Shown piece after piece: positions 26,694 to 34,800 of a stretch of DNA of 64,000 nucleotides. Position numbers and translations under genes: made by a program. The notes beneath the pieces are model-generated. The model was not told the origin of the DNA. It saw nothing but the letters and a program-made list of their open reading frames with translations, and did no database searches. The number at the start of each line of letters is the position of its first letter. The stretch's first letter is position 1. Origin of the DNA: Vibrio furnissii CIP 102972 (GTDB lineage: Bacteria > Pseudomonadota > Gammaproteobacteria > Enterobacterales > Vibrionaceae); the NCBI RefSeq assembly GCF_000176175.1, contig NZ_ACZP01000014.1, positions 1,550,001 to 1,614,000 of the forward strand. The letters run 5' to 3'.

Positions 26694-27743
26694 TTATTTC
26701 GCTGATAGCGATGCCATATCAATCACGAAACGGTGCGCTAAGTCACCGGATTCCAACTGTTTGAACGCATCATTAATTTGATCCATGCGGATCATTTCAC
26801 ATTCTGGGTAGACATCATGCTCTGCACAGAACTCCAGCAGCTCTTGTGTTTCAGCAATCCCACCAATCAATGAGCCAGCAATGCGGCGACGACCAAAGAT
26901 CAGCGGTGTGGTCATCGGTTCAGCCAATGGGCCGACTTGACCCACGATGACCAGTGAGCCATCTAGATCGAGTAACGGCGTATAGATGTTCACGTCGTGT
27001 TTGGCTGGAATGGTATCGATAATCAGATCAAATGATGATGCGGCTTTCGCCATTGCATCGCTGTCGCTTGATGCCAGCAGCGATTTTGCACCCAGCGCTT
27101 TTGCTTGCGCTTCTTTGCTGTTACTGCGGCTAATTGCAGTCACGTCTGCACCCATCGCGACCGCCAGTTTCACGGCCATGTGGCCAAGGCCGCCGAGACC
27201 AATCACGCCCACGCGCGTGCCCGGTTGAACATCCCATGTGCGTAGTGGAGAATATGTCGTAATGCCCGCACAAAGAATGGGCGCAGTTCGCGCAATGTCT
27301 AGTTTTGCTGGAATACGCAAAACAAACTCTTCGCGAACAACAATGTGTTTTGAATAACCACCTTGGGTGGTTTCACCGGTATGACGATCAGGGCTGCCAT
27401 ACGTTGGTGTCATGCCATTGCGGCAGTATTGCTCTTCGCCATGGTGGCAGTGATCGCACTCTTGGCAGCTATCAACCATACAGCCGACCGCTACGCGATC
27501 GCCCACTTGATAGGTCGAAACGTCCTGACCCACCGCAGTCACAATACCCACGATTTCATGACCGGGAACCAATGGATAAGGTTGCGGGCCCCAGTCGCCG
27601 TTTACGGTGTGTAAATCGGAGTGACAAACACCGCAATGGGTAATTTCAATAGCGACATCGTTACTTCTGAGATCTCGACGTTCAAAATGATAAGGGGTAA
27701 GTTCTGCCTTTTCTGCATGCGCAGCGTAGCCAACGGTCTTCAT
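26694..27743 (-). CDS. Zinc NAD(P)-dependent alcohol/aldehyde dehydrogenase (YahK-like)
   Basis: 349 residues. Catalytic-zinc ligands are in 'THCGVCHSDLHTVNGDWG' (Cys near 38) and 'PLVPGHEIVG' (His-Glu near 62); the four structural-zinc cysteines are in 'CMVDSCQECDHCHHGEEQYC'. A Rossmann fold follows (VIGLGGLGHMAVKLA, near 175; 'SRSNSKEAQA' suggests NADPH preference because Ser/Arg follow the second strand). This belongs to the cinnamyl-alcohol-dehydrogenase-like group that reduces many aldehydes. It is oriented like the SDR and MarR genes upstream and may be under the same control. Confidence 0.92.
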   Translation of the reverse strand: MKTVGYAAHAEKAELTPYHFERRDLRSNDVAIEITHCGVCHSDLHTVNGDWGPQPYPLVPGHEIVGIVTAVGQDVSTYQVGDRVAVGCMVDSCQECDHCHHGEEQYCRNGMTPTYGSPDRHTGETTQGGYSKHIVVREEFVLRIPAKLDIARTAPILCAGITTYSPLRTWDVQPGTRVGVIGLGGLGHMAVKLAVAMGADVTAISRSNSKEAQAKALGAKSLLASSDSDAMAKAASSFDLIIDTIPAKHDVNIYTPLLDLDGSLVIVGQVGPLAEPMTTPLIFGRRRIAGSLIGGIAETQELLEFCAEHDVYPECEMIRMDQINDAFKQLESGDLAHRFVIDMASLSAK

Positions 27744-27782
27744 AACACAATTTCCTTAACGTTTACTATCGATGGAAAATGG

Positions 27783-27809
27783 AACGGCATGCGAAGCATG
27801 CATGCCGTT
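27783..27809. repeat. Inverted repeat between the ADH and SDR genes
   Basis: AACGGCATGC and GCATGCCGTT are 10-bp arms with a 7-base loop. It may end the SDR transcript or serve as an operator for the dehydrogenase gene; on the minus strand a weak T-rich tail follows. Confidence 0.45.
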
Positions 27810-27940
27810 TACTACCGTGTATTAATGTACCGTTCAAAACGCGGCGTTGCTTGCCCAATCGTCCATCATTCTTGCCCGATTTTCATGCGATCCAAGAAAT
27901 GAGAGTATTTCATCACCAGGTGAAACAAGCCTCCTGCACA

Positions 27941-28681
27941 TTATTGCAAGTAAGCCCCGCCACACACCGGATTGTAAGTGCCGGTAATGTGAGAACTTTC
28001 TTCACTCACGAGGTAGCGAACCGTATTGGCCACATCCTCTGGCTTGGCGATGCGCTGCGTGGGCGTAAACGCACGGATCATCTCTTTGAATTCTGCGGGT
28101 GCATCTTTGGTTGCATCGGTTTCCACCATGCCCGGCGCCACGATGTTCGATGTGATCCCAAACGGGCCCAGTTCTTGTGCGAGGTACTTGTTAAAGCTGT
28201 CTAGAGCCCCTTTGGCGGTGCCATGTGCAATAAACAGCGGCGCTGGCGCTTCAGATAACGTACTCGAAATGAACACCAAGCGACCATAGCCTTTGTCTTT
28301 CATGACTTTCGCTGCCCATTGCGCGGTTTGATACGCAGCATGCATTTCGTCATTTAACTTTTGCGAAAATTCTTGCCAGCTTTGTTCGATAAATGGCTTT
28401 GAGGTAAAACTCATGTTGGCGTTCGACACCAGCACATCCACACCGCCGTATTCCTGAACCAACGCAAACATCGCTTCAATTTGGCGATCATCACGAACAT
28501 CTGCTTTTACCGTGTGCGCTTCGCCGCCCTCAGCGCGAATTTCCTCTGCCAACGCATCGGCCACAGCCGTGCTGTTGACGTAGTTAATGAACACACGAAA
28601 TCCATCTTTCGCTAACATTTTAGCCGTCGCTGCACCAATGCCACGCGCGCCACCCGTAATCAATGCATTACGTTTTGTCAT
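27941..28681 (-). CDS. Short-chain dehydrogenase/reductase
   Basis: 246 residues from the second ATG (28681), because the AAGAGGA site is directly adjacent to the first ATG at 28687 but at a proper distance from the second. NAD(P)-binding TGGARGIGAATAKML at the N-terminus, NAxM in 'VLVSNANMSF' (the usual NAG replaced by NAN), and catalytic residues in 'VFISSTLSEAPAPLFIAHGTAKGAL': Ser is present but the usual Tyr-x-x-x-Lys reads H-G-T-A-K, so the catalytic Tyr is replaced by His. The activity may thus differ from ordinary FabG-type enzymes. Confidence 0.85.
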   Translation of the reverse strand: MTKRNALITGGARGIGAATAKMLAKDGFRVFINYVNSTAVADALAEEIRAEGGEAHTVKADVRDDRQIEAMFALVQEYGGVDVLVSNANMSFTSKPFIEQSWQEFSQKLNDEMHAAYQTAQWAAKVMKDKGYGRLVFISSTLSEAPAPLFIAHGTAKGALDSFNKYLAQELGPFGITSNIVAPGMVETDATKDAPAEFKEMIRAFTPTQRIAKPEDVANTVRYLVSEESSHITGTYNPVCGGAYLQ

Positions 28682-28716
28682 TGCCATTCCTCTTTACAAC
28701 GATTGGTTTTGTTTAG

Positions 28717-28751
28717 CGATACCCCCTATCGATGTATCTGCACGGGTATCG
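28717..28751. promoter_or_regulatory. Inverted repeat upstream of the SDR gene
   Basis: CGATACCC and GGGTATCG are 8-bp perfect arms with a 19-base spacer, 36-70 bp upstream of the SDR start: a candidate operator, unlike the MarR palindrome at 29303. Confidence 0.35.
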
Positions 28752-28797
28752 GTTTGTATTTCTATCTGTCTCGATGGATATTTGTATCTCTGGCCAG

Positions 28798-29274
28798 TTA
28801 GTGGTTGAGCTGCCTTAATTGGCGCACAACCTGAGCAAGGTGCTGTTTCGTGCGCTCTAATTCAGCCTCTTCAATTCCCTGCTGCGCATCGGCAAGTACC
28901 GTGGCAGCAATCTCAGAACAGCGTTCAACCACAGCCAATGACTGTTGGGTTAAGCTGACGAACTTACTGCGACTGTCTGAGGGAGAACGCTGGCGCTCGA
29001 TCCATCCGCGCTTCTCTAAGCCATCAATAGACCGGCTGACGCTGGATTTTTCCAGATACAACAACTCACTGATTTGGCTCTGCGTCATCGGCTCACTGTT
29101 TTTTGACTCGTGGTTTTTTAACGCATGGTTTTTTAAAACCAAGATGACGCCCCATTGCTCGGCAGTCATATCGATGCTGGCCTGCTTAAAGCGCTGCGTC
29201 AGTAACCGGTTAAACAAGCGGCTGGCTAACCCAGTCAGATGACCGAGTGATTGCTGATGGCGGTGTTGAGTCAT
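28798..29274 (-). CDS. MarR-family transcriptional regulator
   Basis: 158 residues with a GGAG site before the ATG. The winged helix motif is at about 65-125 (MTQSQISELLYLEKSSVSRSIDGLEKRGWIERQRSPSDSRSKFVSLTQQS), with the Asp/Arg wing 'SPSDSRSK'. An insertion rich in K-N-H-x (LKNHALKNHESKNSEP, near residues 48-63) separates helix 2 from the HTH and is a small tandem duplication. It probably represses itself and the SDR gene; a perfect operator-like palindrome lies 29-42 bp upstream of its start. Confidence 0.9.
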   Translation of the reverse strand: MTQHRHQQSLGHLTGLASRLFNRLLTQRFKQASIDMTAEQWGVILVLKNHALKNHESKNSEPMTQSQISELLYLEKSSVSRSIDGLEKRGWIERQRSPSDSRSKFVSLTQQSLAVVERCSEIAATVLADAQQGIEEAELERTKQHLAQVVRQLRQLNH

Positions 29275-29302
29275 GTGCTCTCCACATTCGATGATTTATT
29301 TA

Positions 29303-29316
29303 GTTGTATACACAAC
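29303..29316. promoter_or_regulatory. MarR-type operator
   Basis: GTTGTATACACAAC: 5-bp perfect arms around ATAC. The core TTGTATACAA-like pattern is the usual MarR/OhrR box. It is in the promoter region of the MarR gene. Confidence 0.6.
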
Positions 29317-29472
29317 CATCATCCGCTCTGTCAAATGCTCTTGCTTCATTCTGTGGGCTGCCAGCGCGCCATTTCCCTCGCTGATTGGCTACACTGAACG
29401 ATCTAGCGTACAATGCTTCCCATTTCGTATTCACGTCTAATTACTTGTGACATTTACTGGTACATTAGACCC

Positions 29473-29489
29473 AAAATAAGACTTATTTT
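29473..29489. repeat. Perfect palindrome before the ylqF start codon
   Basis: AAAATAAG-A-CTTATTTT has 8-bp arms and ends 4 bases before the ATG at 29494, where a ribosome binding site would be expected. It may bind a regulator or fold in the RNA. Confidence 0.5.
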
Positions 29490-29493
29490 TCAA

Positions 29494-30438
29494 ATGGTTA
29501 ACAACAATATCCAATGGTTTCCTGGCCACATGCACAAAGCGCGCAAGGAGATCGAAGAAGCGATTCCTCAGGTCGATGTGATCATCGAAGTACTCGATGC
29601 GCGCATTCCTTTCAGCAGCGAAAACCCCATGATTTCACAACTACGTGGCGAAAAACCCGTGGTGAAAGTGCTGAACAAACGCGACCTCGCCGATCCGGAA
29701 CTGACCGAACTTTGGATTGAACACCTAGAAAAAGAGAAAGGTGTGAAAGCGATGGCGATCACCACGTCCAATGCTCAGGAAGTGCATAAGATCCTCGATT
29801 TGTGCCGCAAATTGGCGCCGCATCGCGAAGAGATTGGCAAAAATATTCGCACGATGATCATGGGCATTCCAAACGTGGGTAAATCGACCATAATCAACAC
29901 GTTGGCGGGTCGTGTGATTGCCCAAACTGGCAACCAACCTGCGGTCACTCGTCGCCAACAACGCATCAACCTGCAAAACGGCATCGTGCTGTCTGACACA
30001 CCGGGAATTCTGTGGCCAAAAGTTGAAAACCCACACAGTGGTTTTCGTTTAGCGGCAACAGGCGCGGTCAAAGATACGGCCATGGAATACGATGAAGTGG
30101 CGTTCTACACTGTGGAATATTTGGCGGCGCACTACCCTGAGAAACTCAAAGAACGCTACCAAATTGACGAGTCACCAGAATCTGATGTGGAATGGATGGA
30201 AGCCATCGGCCGCAAACGTGGCGCATTGCGTGCTGGCGCGCGTGTTGACCTGCACAAAGCATCTGAAATTCTGCTGCACGAACTTCGCCAAGGCATCATC
30301 GGTCAAATCACGCTGGAACTTCCTGAGATGATTACGCAAGAGCTGATCGAAGTTGAAATCGAAGAAGCACGTAAAGCCGAAGAGAAAGCGAAAATTAAAG
30401 AAGAGCGCCGTAAGCGCTACCTGCGTAACAAGCGTTAA
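29494..30438 (+). CDS. ylqF: Circularly permuted ribosome-assembly GTPase (YlqF/RbgA-like)
   Basis: 314 residues from the ATG at 29494 (MVNNNIQWFPGHMHKA), which aligns with the known RbgA start; an upstream in-frame ATG at 29413 would add 27 unlikely residues. GTPase motifs occur in permuted order: G4 NKRD (near residue 63), G1 GIPNVGKST (near 125), G3 DTPG (near 168). The family matures the large ribosomal subunit. The C-terminal 40 residues are Lys/Glu/Arg-rich (EARKAEEKAKIKEERRKRY). There is no ribosome binding site before the ATG, which instead has a 17-bp palindrome. Confidence 0.88.
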   Translation: MVNNNIQWFPGHMHKARKEIEEAIPQVDVIIEVLDARIPFSSENPMISQLRGEKPVVKVLNKRDLADPELTELWIEHLEKEKGVKAMAITTSNAQEVHKILDLCRKLAPHREEIGKNIRTMIMGIPNVGKSTIINTLAGRVIAQTGNQPAVTRRQQRINLQNGIVLSDTPGILWPKVENPHSGFRLAATGAVKDTAMEYDEVAFYTVEYLAAHYPEKLKERYQIDESPESDVEWMEAIGRKRGALRAGARVDLHKASEILLHELRQGIIGQITLELPEMITQELIEVEIEEARKAEEKAKIKEERRKRYLRNKR

Positions 30439-30484
30439 TCACGCAGCTTTATGTGCCCCTCATCGAGCGGTACATTATGGGATG

Positions 30485-30514
30485 AAAAAAGGGCGATGTG
30501 AAATCGCCCTTTCT
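30485..30514. terminator. Terminator of ylqF
   Basis: AAAAAAGGGCGAT / ATCGCCCTTTCT: a stem of 9 or more bp around 5 bases, with an A run on the left and T-rich tail on the right. It can act on both strands. Confidence 0.85.
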
Positions 30515-30599
30515 GTTTGCTGTCGCCCTATTTGTTTGCTATCGCTCAGTTTGATTCCTAAAGCTCAATCTTGTTGCAGGCATTCAACCCTGTTGATGC

Positions 30600-31595
30600 T
30601 CAGCGTGACGATTTTTCAATGCCCGCCAGTTGCAGCAAAATGTCTTCCAGCTGTTGCCACGGCATAGGCTGTGAATCAATCACTTCAATGCGGGATTCAA
30701 AACCATCTAAGCTCATTTCATTCACCGACACCACGCGATTGGCGACGTTAAACGCATAACACCCACGCTCGGTGTTGACGACCGCTTTGATGCGCTCTGC
30801 CGTCAGATCACTGAACAGTGAAAACAGATCGTCAAATGGGAATTGGTATTCCGCGCCAAACAACCATCCACAACTGAAATAGCCTTGACCTTTGTTCTCA
30901 CGACGTAGGTACGCTTGTTGTGGCGCCAATTGGAATTGCGGTTCCAATGCGGCATGGTGATGATGGTGCGATTCTACATGGCTCGATGCACCGTTTTCCA
31001 ATCGCTCAATGTCGAGCACTTCTAAAGGCAGTTGTCCTTGCGTCACCAATTGATGGAACACTTTGGCGGGTGTTTGATCGGTGACCCAGTCGTTAAAAGC
31101 ATCGATATCGTCGGCGCTGCAGGCATCGACCTTGTTGCCAATGACAACATCCGCACAGCCGAGTTGGTCGTTGAAATTCTGATTCGAGGTGTATTTTTCA
31201 TCACGCAAATTGCGTGGGTCCACCAACGCAATCGTTGCTTTTAAATCCACATGGTCTTGATATTGCGCCGAGGTCAACGTCGCCACAACTTGTTTCGGGT
31301 GGCCAAGCCCGGTCGGTTCGATGATGAGACGATCCGGCTTTTGACGCAACAATGCGTTGATGCCCACCGACATTGGCACGCCCGCCGTACAGCACATGCA
31401 GCCGCCCGGCACTTCTTTGATCAATGCCCCTTGGTCAGACATCATGGCGCCATCAATGCCGATTTCGCCAAATTCATTGACCAACACCGCCCAGTTTTCA
31501 TGCGACGGTTTATTCTTGAGCAGGTTGAGAATCGTTGTCGTTTTCCCCACACCGAGGAAACCCGTAATGATATTGGTAGGAACTTTTGTTGTCAT
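30600..31595 (-). CDS. COG0523 (CobW/YjiA-type) GTP-dependent metal chaperone
   Basis: 331 residues, strong AAAGGAG site. G1 is GFLGVGKT (residues 12-19), the metal-binding motif GGCMCC near residue 66 (CxCC), G3-like EPTGLGHP near 95, G4-like NKVD near 152, and a His-rich linker VESHHHHHAA near 210, followed by the CobW C-terminal domain. Such proteins use GTP to pass zinc, cobalt or iron to client proteins. I found no Zur-like palindrome in the promoter, so zinc control is not shown. Genomic neighbours give no hint of the client. Confidence 0.9.
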   Translation of the reverse strand: MTTKVPTNIITGFLGVGKTTTILNLLKNKPSHENWAVLVNEFGEIGIDGAMMSDQGALIKEVPGGCMCCTAGVPMSVGINALLRQKPDRLIIEPTGLGHPKQVVATLTSAQYQDHVDLKATIALVDPRNLRDEKYTSNQNFNDQLGCADVVIGNKVDACSADDIDAFNDWVTDQTPAKVFHQLVTQGQLPLEVLDIERLENGASSHVESHHHHHAALEPQFQLAPQQAYLRRENKGQGYFSCGWLFGAEYQFPFDDLFSLFSDLTAERIKAVVNTERGCYAFNVANRVVSVNEMSLDGFESRIEVIDSQPMPWQQLEDILLQLAGIEKSSR

Positions 31596-32065
31596 TGGTC
31601 ACTCCTTTTCACGGAGTATACCGAGGAAGATGTGTCAGAGTACACCCTGGAAATGCGGAGACGTCAAAACAGCAAAAGGCGCACTACAATGAGCGCGCCT
31701 CGATCCTCGTCACTCAATCGTGAGTCTGCGAGTCGGGATGTCTATAGATGCAAGCCGACTATGTACGAGGTTATTTGATTTGAATTATTTTTGATTCCAT
31801 CCAAATTGTAGGTAAGGCATTCATATCCTCCATAAGAAATGTTCAAATCTGCCTTACCACTTAACTATGGTTCATTTCGCTCAGAAAACAAGTTTTCATA
31901 GCAACTTTTTAATGCAAATCACGAATTAGTCAGAACATTTAATAAATCAATCATATGTGAAATTCAATATTGCAACTTTGTCGCTATAGTTGGATGATGT
32001 GGCGCGTATAATTCTAGGCCATCCCCCCTATATCATCCCATATCGAATCCTGAGGCCCTTTTTAC
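31596..32065. other. Gene-free region between the COG0523 gene and clcA
   Basis: 470 bp without a convincing ORF. The left part holds a GC-rich imperfect hairpin around 31678-31700 (GGCGC / GCGCC). The right part is AT-rich. A 9-bp perfect inverted repeat GGTAAGGCA / TGCCTTACC (31811-31819 and 31850-31858, 30-base spacer) lies 208-255 bp upstream of clcA and may be a regulatory or RNA structure. Confidence 0.5.
31811..31858. repeat. 9-bp inverted repeat upstream of clcA
   Basis: GGTAAGGCA at 31811-31819 and TGCCTTACC at 31850-31858 pair perfectly around a 30-base AT-rich loop that contains TCCTCC. No known motif. Confidence 0.45.
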
Positions 32066-33463
32066 ATGACCAAGAGAGAGAAATTTAAACACAGTTTACT
32101 CGCCAAAGTACCCAAAGACGCCATCAATCAATTTCTCTCTAAAGACAAAACCCCCATCTCAGTCCTCTTCATGGCTTTGATCGTCGGTATTCTGTCCGGT
32201 CTGGTTGGCACCTACTTTGAACACGCCGTACATCTGGTCTCAGAAACTCGTACTGAATGGCTGAAAAGCGAAATTGGCAATATGTTGCCCTTGTGGCTCG
32301 CTGCGTTTTTGATCAGTGCCGCGCTTGCTTTCATCGGTTATTTTTTAGTGCACCGGTTCGCGCCAGAAGCTGCTGGCTCCGGGATCCCGGAGATTGAAGG
32401 GGCAATGGACGGCATGCGTCCCGTGCGTTGGTGGCGTGTGCTGCCGGTCAAATTCTTTGGTGGGATGGGCGCGCTGGGTTCCGGTATGGTGCTTGGCCGT
32501 GAAGGGCCAACCGTGCAAATGGGTGGTGCCATCGGTCGTATGGTGACCGACATCTTCCGCATTAAGAACGAGGATACTCGTCACTCATTGCTTGCTTCTG
32601 GTGCAGCAGGTGGTCTATCGGCAGCTTTTAACGCCCCGCTGGCTGGCATCATGTTTGTGATTGAAGAGATGCGCCCCCAGTTTCGTTATTCCCTGATTTC
32701 CGTACGCGCCGTCATTATCTCTTCTGTTGCGGCAAACATTGTGTTTCGCTTGGTCAACAGCCAAGACGCTGTGATTTCAATGCCGCAATATCAAGCGCCC
32801 AGTTTGCCCACGTTAGCGCTGTTTTTGTTGCTTGGCGTGTTGTTTGGCATCTTCGGCGTGCTGTTCAACAGCATGATCACGCGCGCGCAAGACATCTTTG
32901 TGAAAATTCACCGCAACGACCGTAAACGTTACTTGATTACCGGTTCGCTGCTGGGCGGCTGTTTTGGCCTGACGCTGCTTTACATTCCTGAGCTGACTGG
33001 CGGTGGTATCTCATTGATTCCAACCATCACCAATGGGGGCTACAGCGCAAACATTCTATTATTGCTGTTTGTCGGCCGTGTCCTCACCACCCTGCTCTGT
33101 TTTGGTTCTGGTGCGCCGGGCGGCATCTTTGCGCCCATGTTGGCACTTGGCACCCTGTTTGGCTATGCGTTTGGTTTGATTGCCAAAAGCTTGTTGCCAG
33201 AATTGGACATCGAACCGGGTATGTTCGCAATCGCAGGTATGGGAGCCCTATTCGCCGCGACCGTTCGCGCCCCAATCACTGGCATTCTGCTGGTGATTGA
33301 GATGACCAACAACTACTACCTGATCCTACCGTTGATCATTACCAGCTTGGGTGCCGTGATTTTTGCGCAGATGTTTGGTGGCCAGCCAATTTACAGCCAG
33401 TTGTTACATCGAACACTGAAAAACGAAAAACTTCGACAGCAAGATTTACCCCAGCAGGAATAA
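32066..33463 (+). CDS. clcA: ClcA H+/Cl- exchange transporter
   Basis: 465 residues, the length of bacterial ClC exchangers. The chloride-selectivity motifs are intact: GSGIPEIEGA (near 111), GREGPTVQMGG (near 152, with the gating Glu), and GAPGGIFAPML (near 352). 'FVIEEMRPQFRY' (near 200) carries the proton-path Glu (E203 in E. coli), which marks an exchanger rather than a channel, and the central Tyr region is present near 'MTNNYYLILPLI'. The protein exports protons or chloride to balance charge during acid stress. It is followed by a very strong terminator. Confidence 0.95.
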   Translation: MTKREKFKHSLLAKVPKDAINQFLSKDKTPISVLFMALIVGILSGLVGTYFEHAVHLVSETRTEWLKSEIGNMLPLWLAAFLISAALAFIGYFLVHRFAPEAAGSGIPEIEGAMDGMRPVRWWRVLPVKFFGGMGALGSGMVLGREGPTVQMGGAIGRMVTDIFRIKNEDTRHSLLASGAAGGLSAAFNAPLAGIMFVIEEMRPQFRYSLISVRAVIISSVAANIVFRLVNSQDAVISMPQYQAPSLPTLALFLLLGVLFGIFGVLFNSMITRAQDIFVKIHRNDRKRYLITGSLLGGCFGLTLLYIPELTGGGISLIPTITNGGYSANILLLLFVGRVLTTLLCFGSGAPGGIFAPMLALGTLFGYAFGLIAKSLLPELDIEPGMFAIAGMGALFAATVRAPITGILLVIEMTNNYYLILPLIITSLGAVIFAQMFGGQPIYSQLLHRTLKNEKLRQQDLPQQE

Positions 33464-33529
33464 CTTTGTTTACTATTTTGTGACTGTAACGCACCGAATT
33501 GTTGAACAAAATTATCGAATTCTTGTTAG

Positions 33530-33572
33530 AATCGCCGCGGACTTAAGATTGAGTCCGCGGCGATTGTTTTTT
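33530..33572 (+). terminator. Very strong terminator of clcA
   Basis: AATCGCCGCGGACT / AGTCCGCGGCGATT is a perfect 14-bp stem around an 8-base loop, followed by GTTTTTT. One of the longest stems in the window. Confidence 0.95.
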
Positions 33573-33623
33573 CGACATTTAGAACCTTTTCGCCGCTGAT
33601 AGACATCATTAAAAGGGAGTTTG

Positions 33624-34583
33624 ATGTTGAACTGGAAAAGGCTGATTCAGGTACAAAATGTTCCTCCGTCGCAAGCTGCGCTGGCGCTCGGTGTCATTGG
33701 TCTGGGCCAAGCGTGGGCGCTCTATTTGCCGCAAGTCGGCCTTGTTTTGCGTCCTTACATGGTCATCGCCGGTGCCATTCTTCTTTTGCCTGTTCTCGCC
33801 CGTTATCTCACCAGTTATTCAACGTTCATCAACGACATTCGTCATCCGCTTTCGGGTAGCCTGATGGCACCGATGAGCATGGCACTCTTGATCCTGTGTG
33901 ACTATTTGGCCGTCATCTCTCCGACCATCGCTTACCCCATCTGGGCGATTGCGCTGCTGCTGCACTTCACCATGATGATGCTGTTTTTCAGCTTTCAGTT
34001 ACTCGATTTTAAAATGTCGAACATAGTACCCAGTTGGTTTCTCTATCCGGTCGGGCTGATCAGTAGTTCGTTGGCGGGCACCCAGTTTGGTCACACCGTA
34101 TTTTCAGAAACCTTGGTAACCGTGTGCATCGGCATTTACTTTTTTATGTTACCGCTGGTGCTGTATCGTTTGGTGTTTGAAGGCATGTTACCTCGACGTG
34201 CTCGACCGACCTTGGCCATCATGGCCGCCCCCATCAACCTCACCCTTGCCAGCTACCTGGTGAACTTCCCCAACCCCGACCCGATTCTAACGGGCGCATT
34301 GGCAGGCATTGCCATCACCATGACCTTGCTCATCTACCTCTGCTACATCCGTCTGCTGAGACTCAAGTTTCAACCGTCCATCGCCGCGGTCACTTTTCCA
34401 TCCGTGATCAGTGCCATTGCCATGCATCGATTGACCAGCTTTTTCCACGATCAGTTTCCTCACTGGCATTGGCTGCATCACTTTGGCTTATTCGAATTAA
34501 GCGTTGCAACAGGATTGGTTATTTGGGTTTCGTATGGTTACGTTAAAATGTACTGGCCAGAGATATTCCCAAAAGCGCAATAA
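33624..34583 (+). CDS. TDT-family (SLAC1/TehA-like) membrane transporter
   Basis: 319 residues from the ATG at 33624, 5 bases after GGGAG (a TTG at 33621 is also possible). Ten hydrophobic segments, no large loops. Features such as 'VPPSQAALALGVIGLGQAW' at the N-terminus, 'NIVPSWFLYPVGLISSSLAGTQFG' and 'ALAGIAITMTLLIYLCYIRLL' fit the tellurite-resistance/dicarboxylate transporter family, which includes SLAC1-type anion channels and sulfite exporters. The substrate cannot be inferred. The pairing next to clcA and cqsA is probably positional. Confidence 0.8.
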   Translation: MLNWKRLIQVQNVPPSQAALALGVIGLGQAWALYLPQVGLVLRPYMVIAGAILLLPVLARYLTSYSTFINDIRHPLSGSLMAPMSMALLILCDYLAVISPTIAYPIWAIALLLHFTMMMLFFSFQLLDFKMSNIVPSWFLYPVGLISSSLAGTQFGHTVFSETLVTVCIGIYFFMLPLVLYRLVFEGMLPRRARPTLAIMAAPINLTLASYLVNFPNPDPILTGALAGIAITMTLLIYLCYIRLLRLKFQPSIAAVTFPSVISAIAMHRLTSFFHDQFPHWHWLHHFGLFELSVATGLVIWVSYGYVKMYWPEIFPKAQ

Positions 34584-34800
34584 TAATTCTTCGTTAGATT
34601 TATTTACTATTAAAAAGCAATAGAAATAAATGTCTCAGTCTCGCCGAGCGTAATGTTTATGGAAAAATAGCAAATCCAATATAACTCAATTTGTCGTTGC
34701 TCCCAAAACAATCAATTTTGGCAGGTGAAATTTAATTTAAACGCATCAATATATCCTTTGTCAGCTGGCATTAATTTTTAATTAGAAGGATATTTTCACC

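Noticed and set aside
31596-31760. Zur box upstream of the COG0523 chaperone
   Set aside because: I looked for a GAAATGTTATA-type palindrome and saw none.
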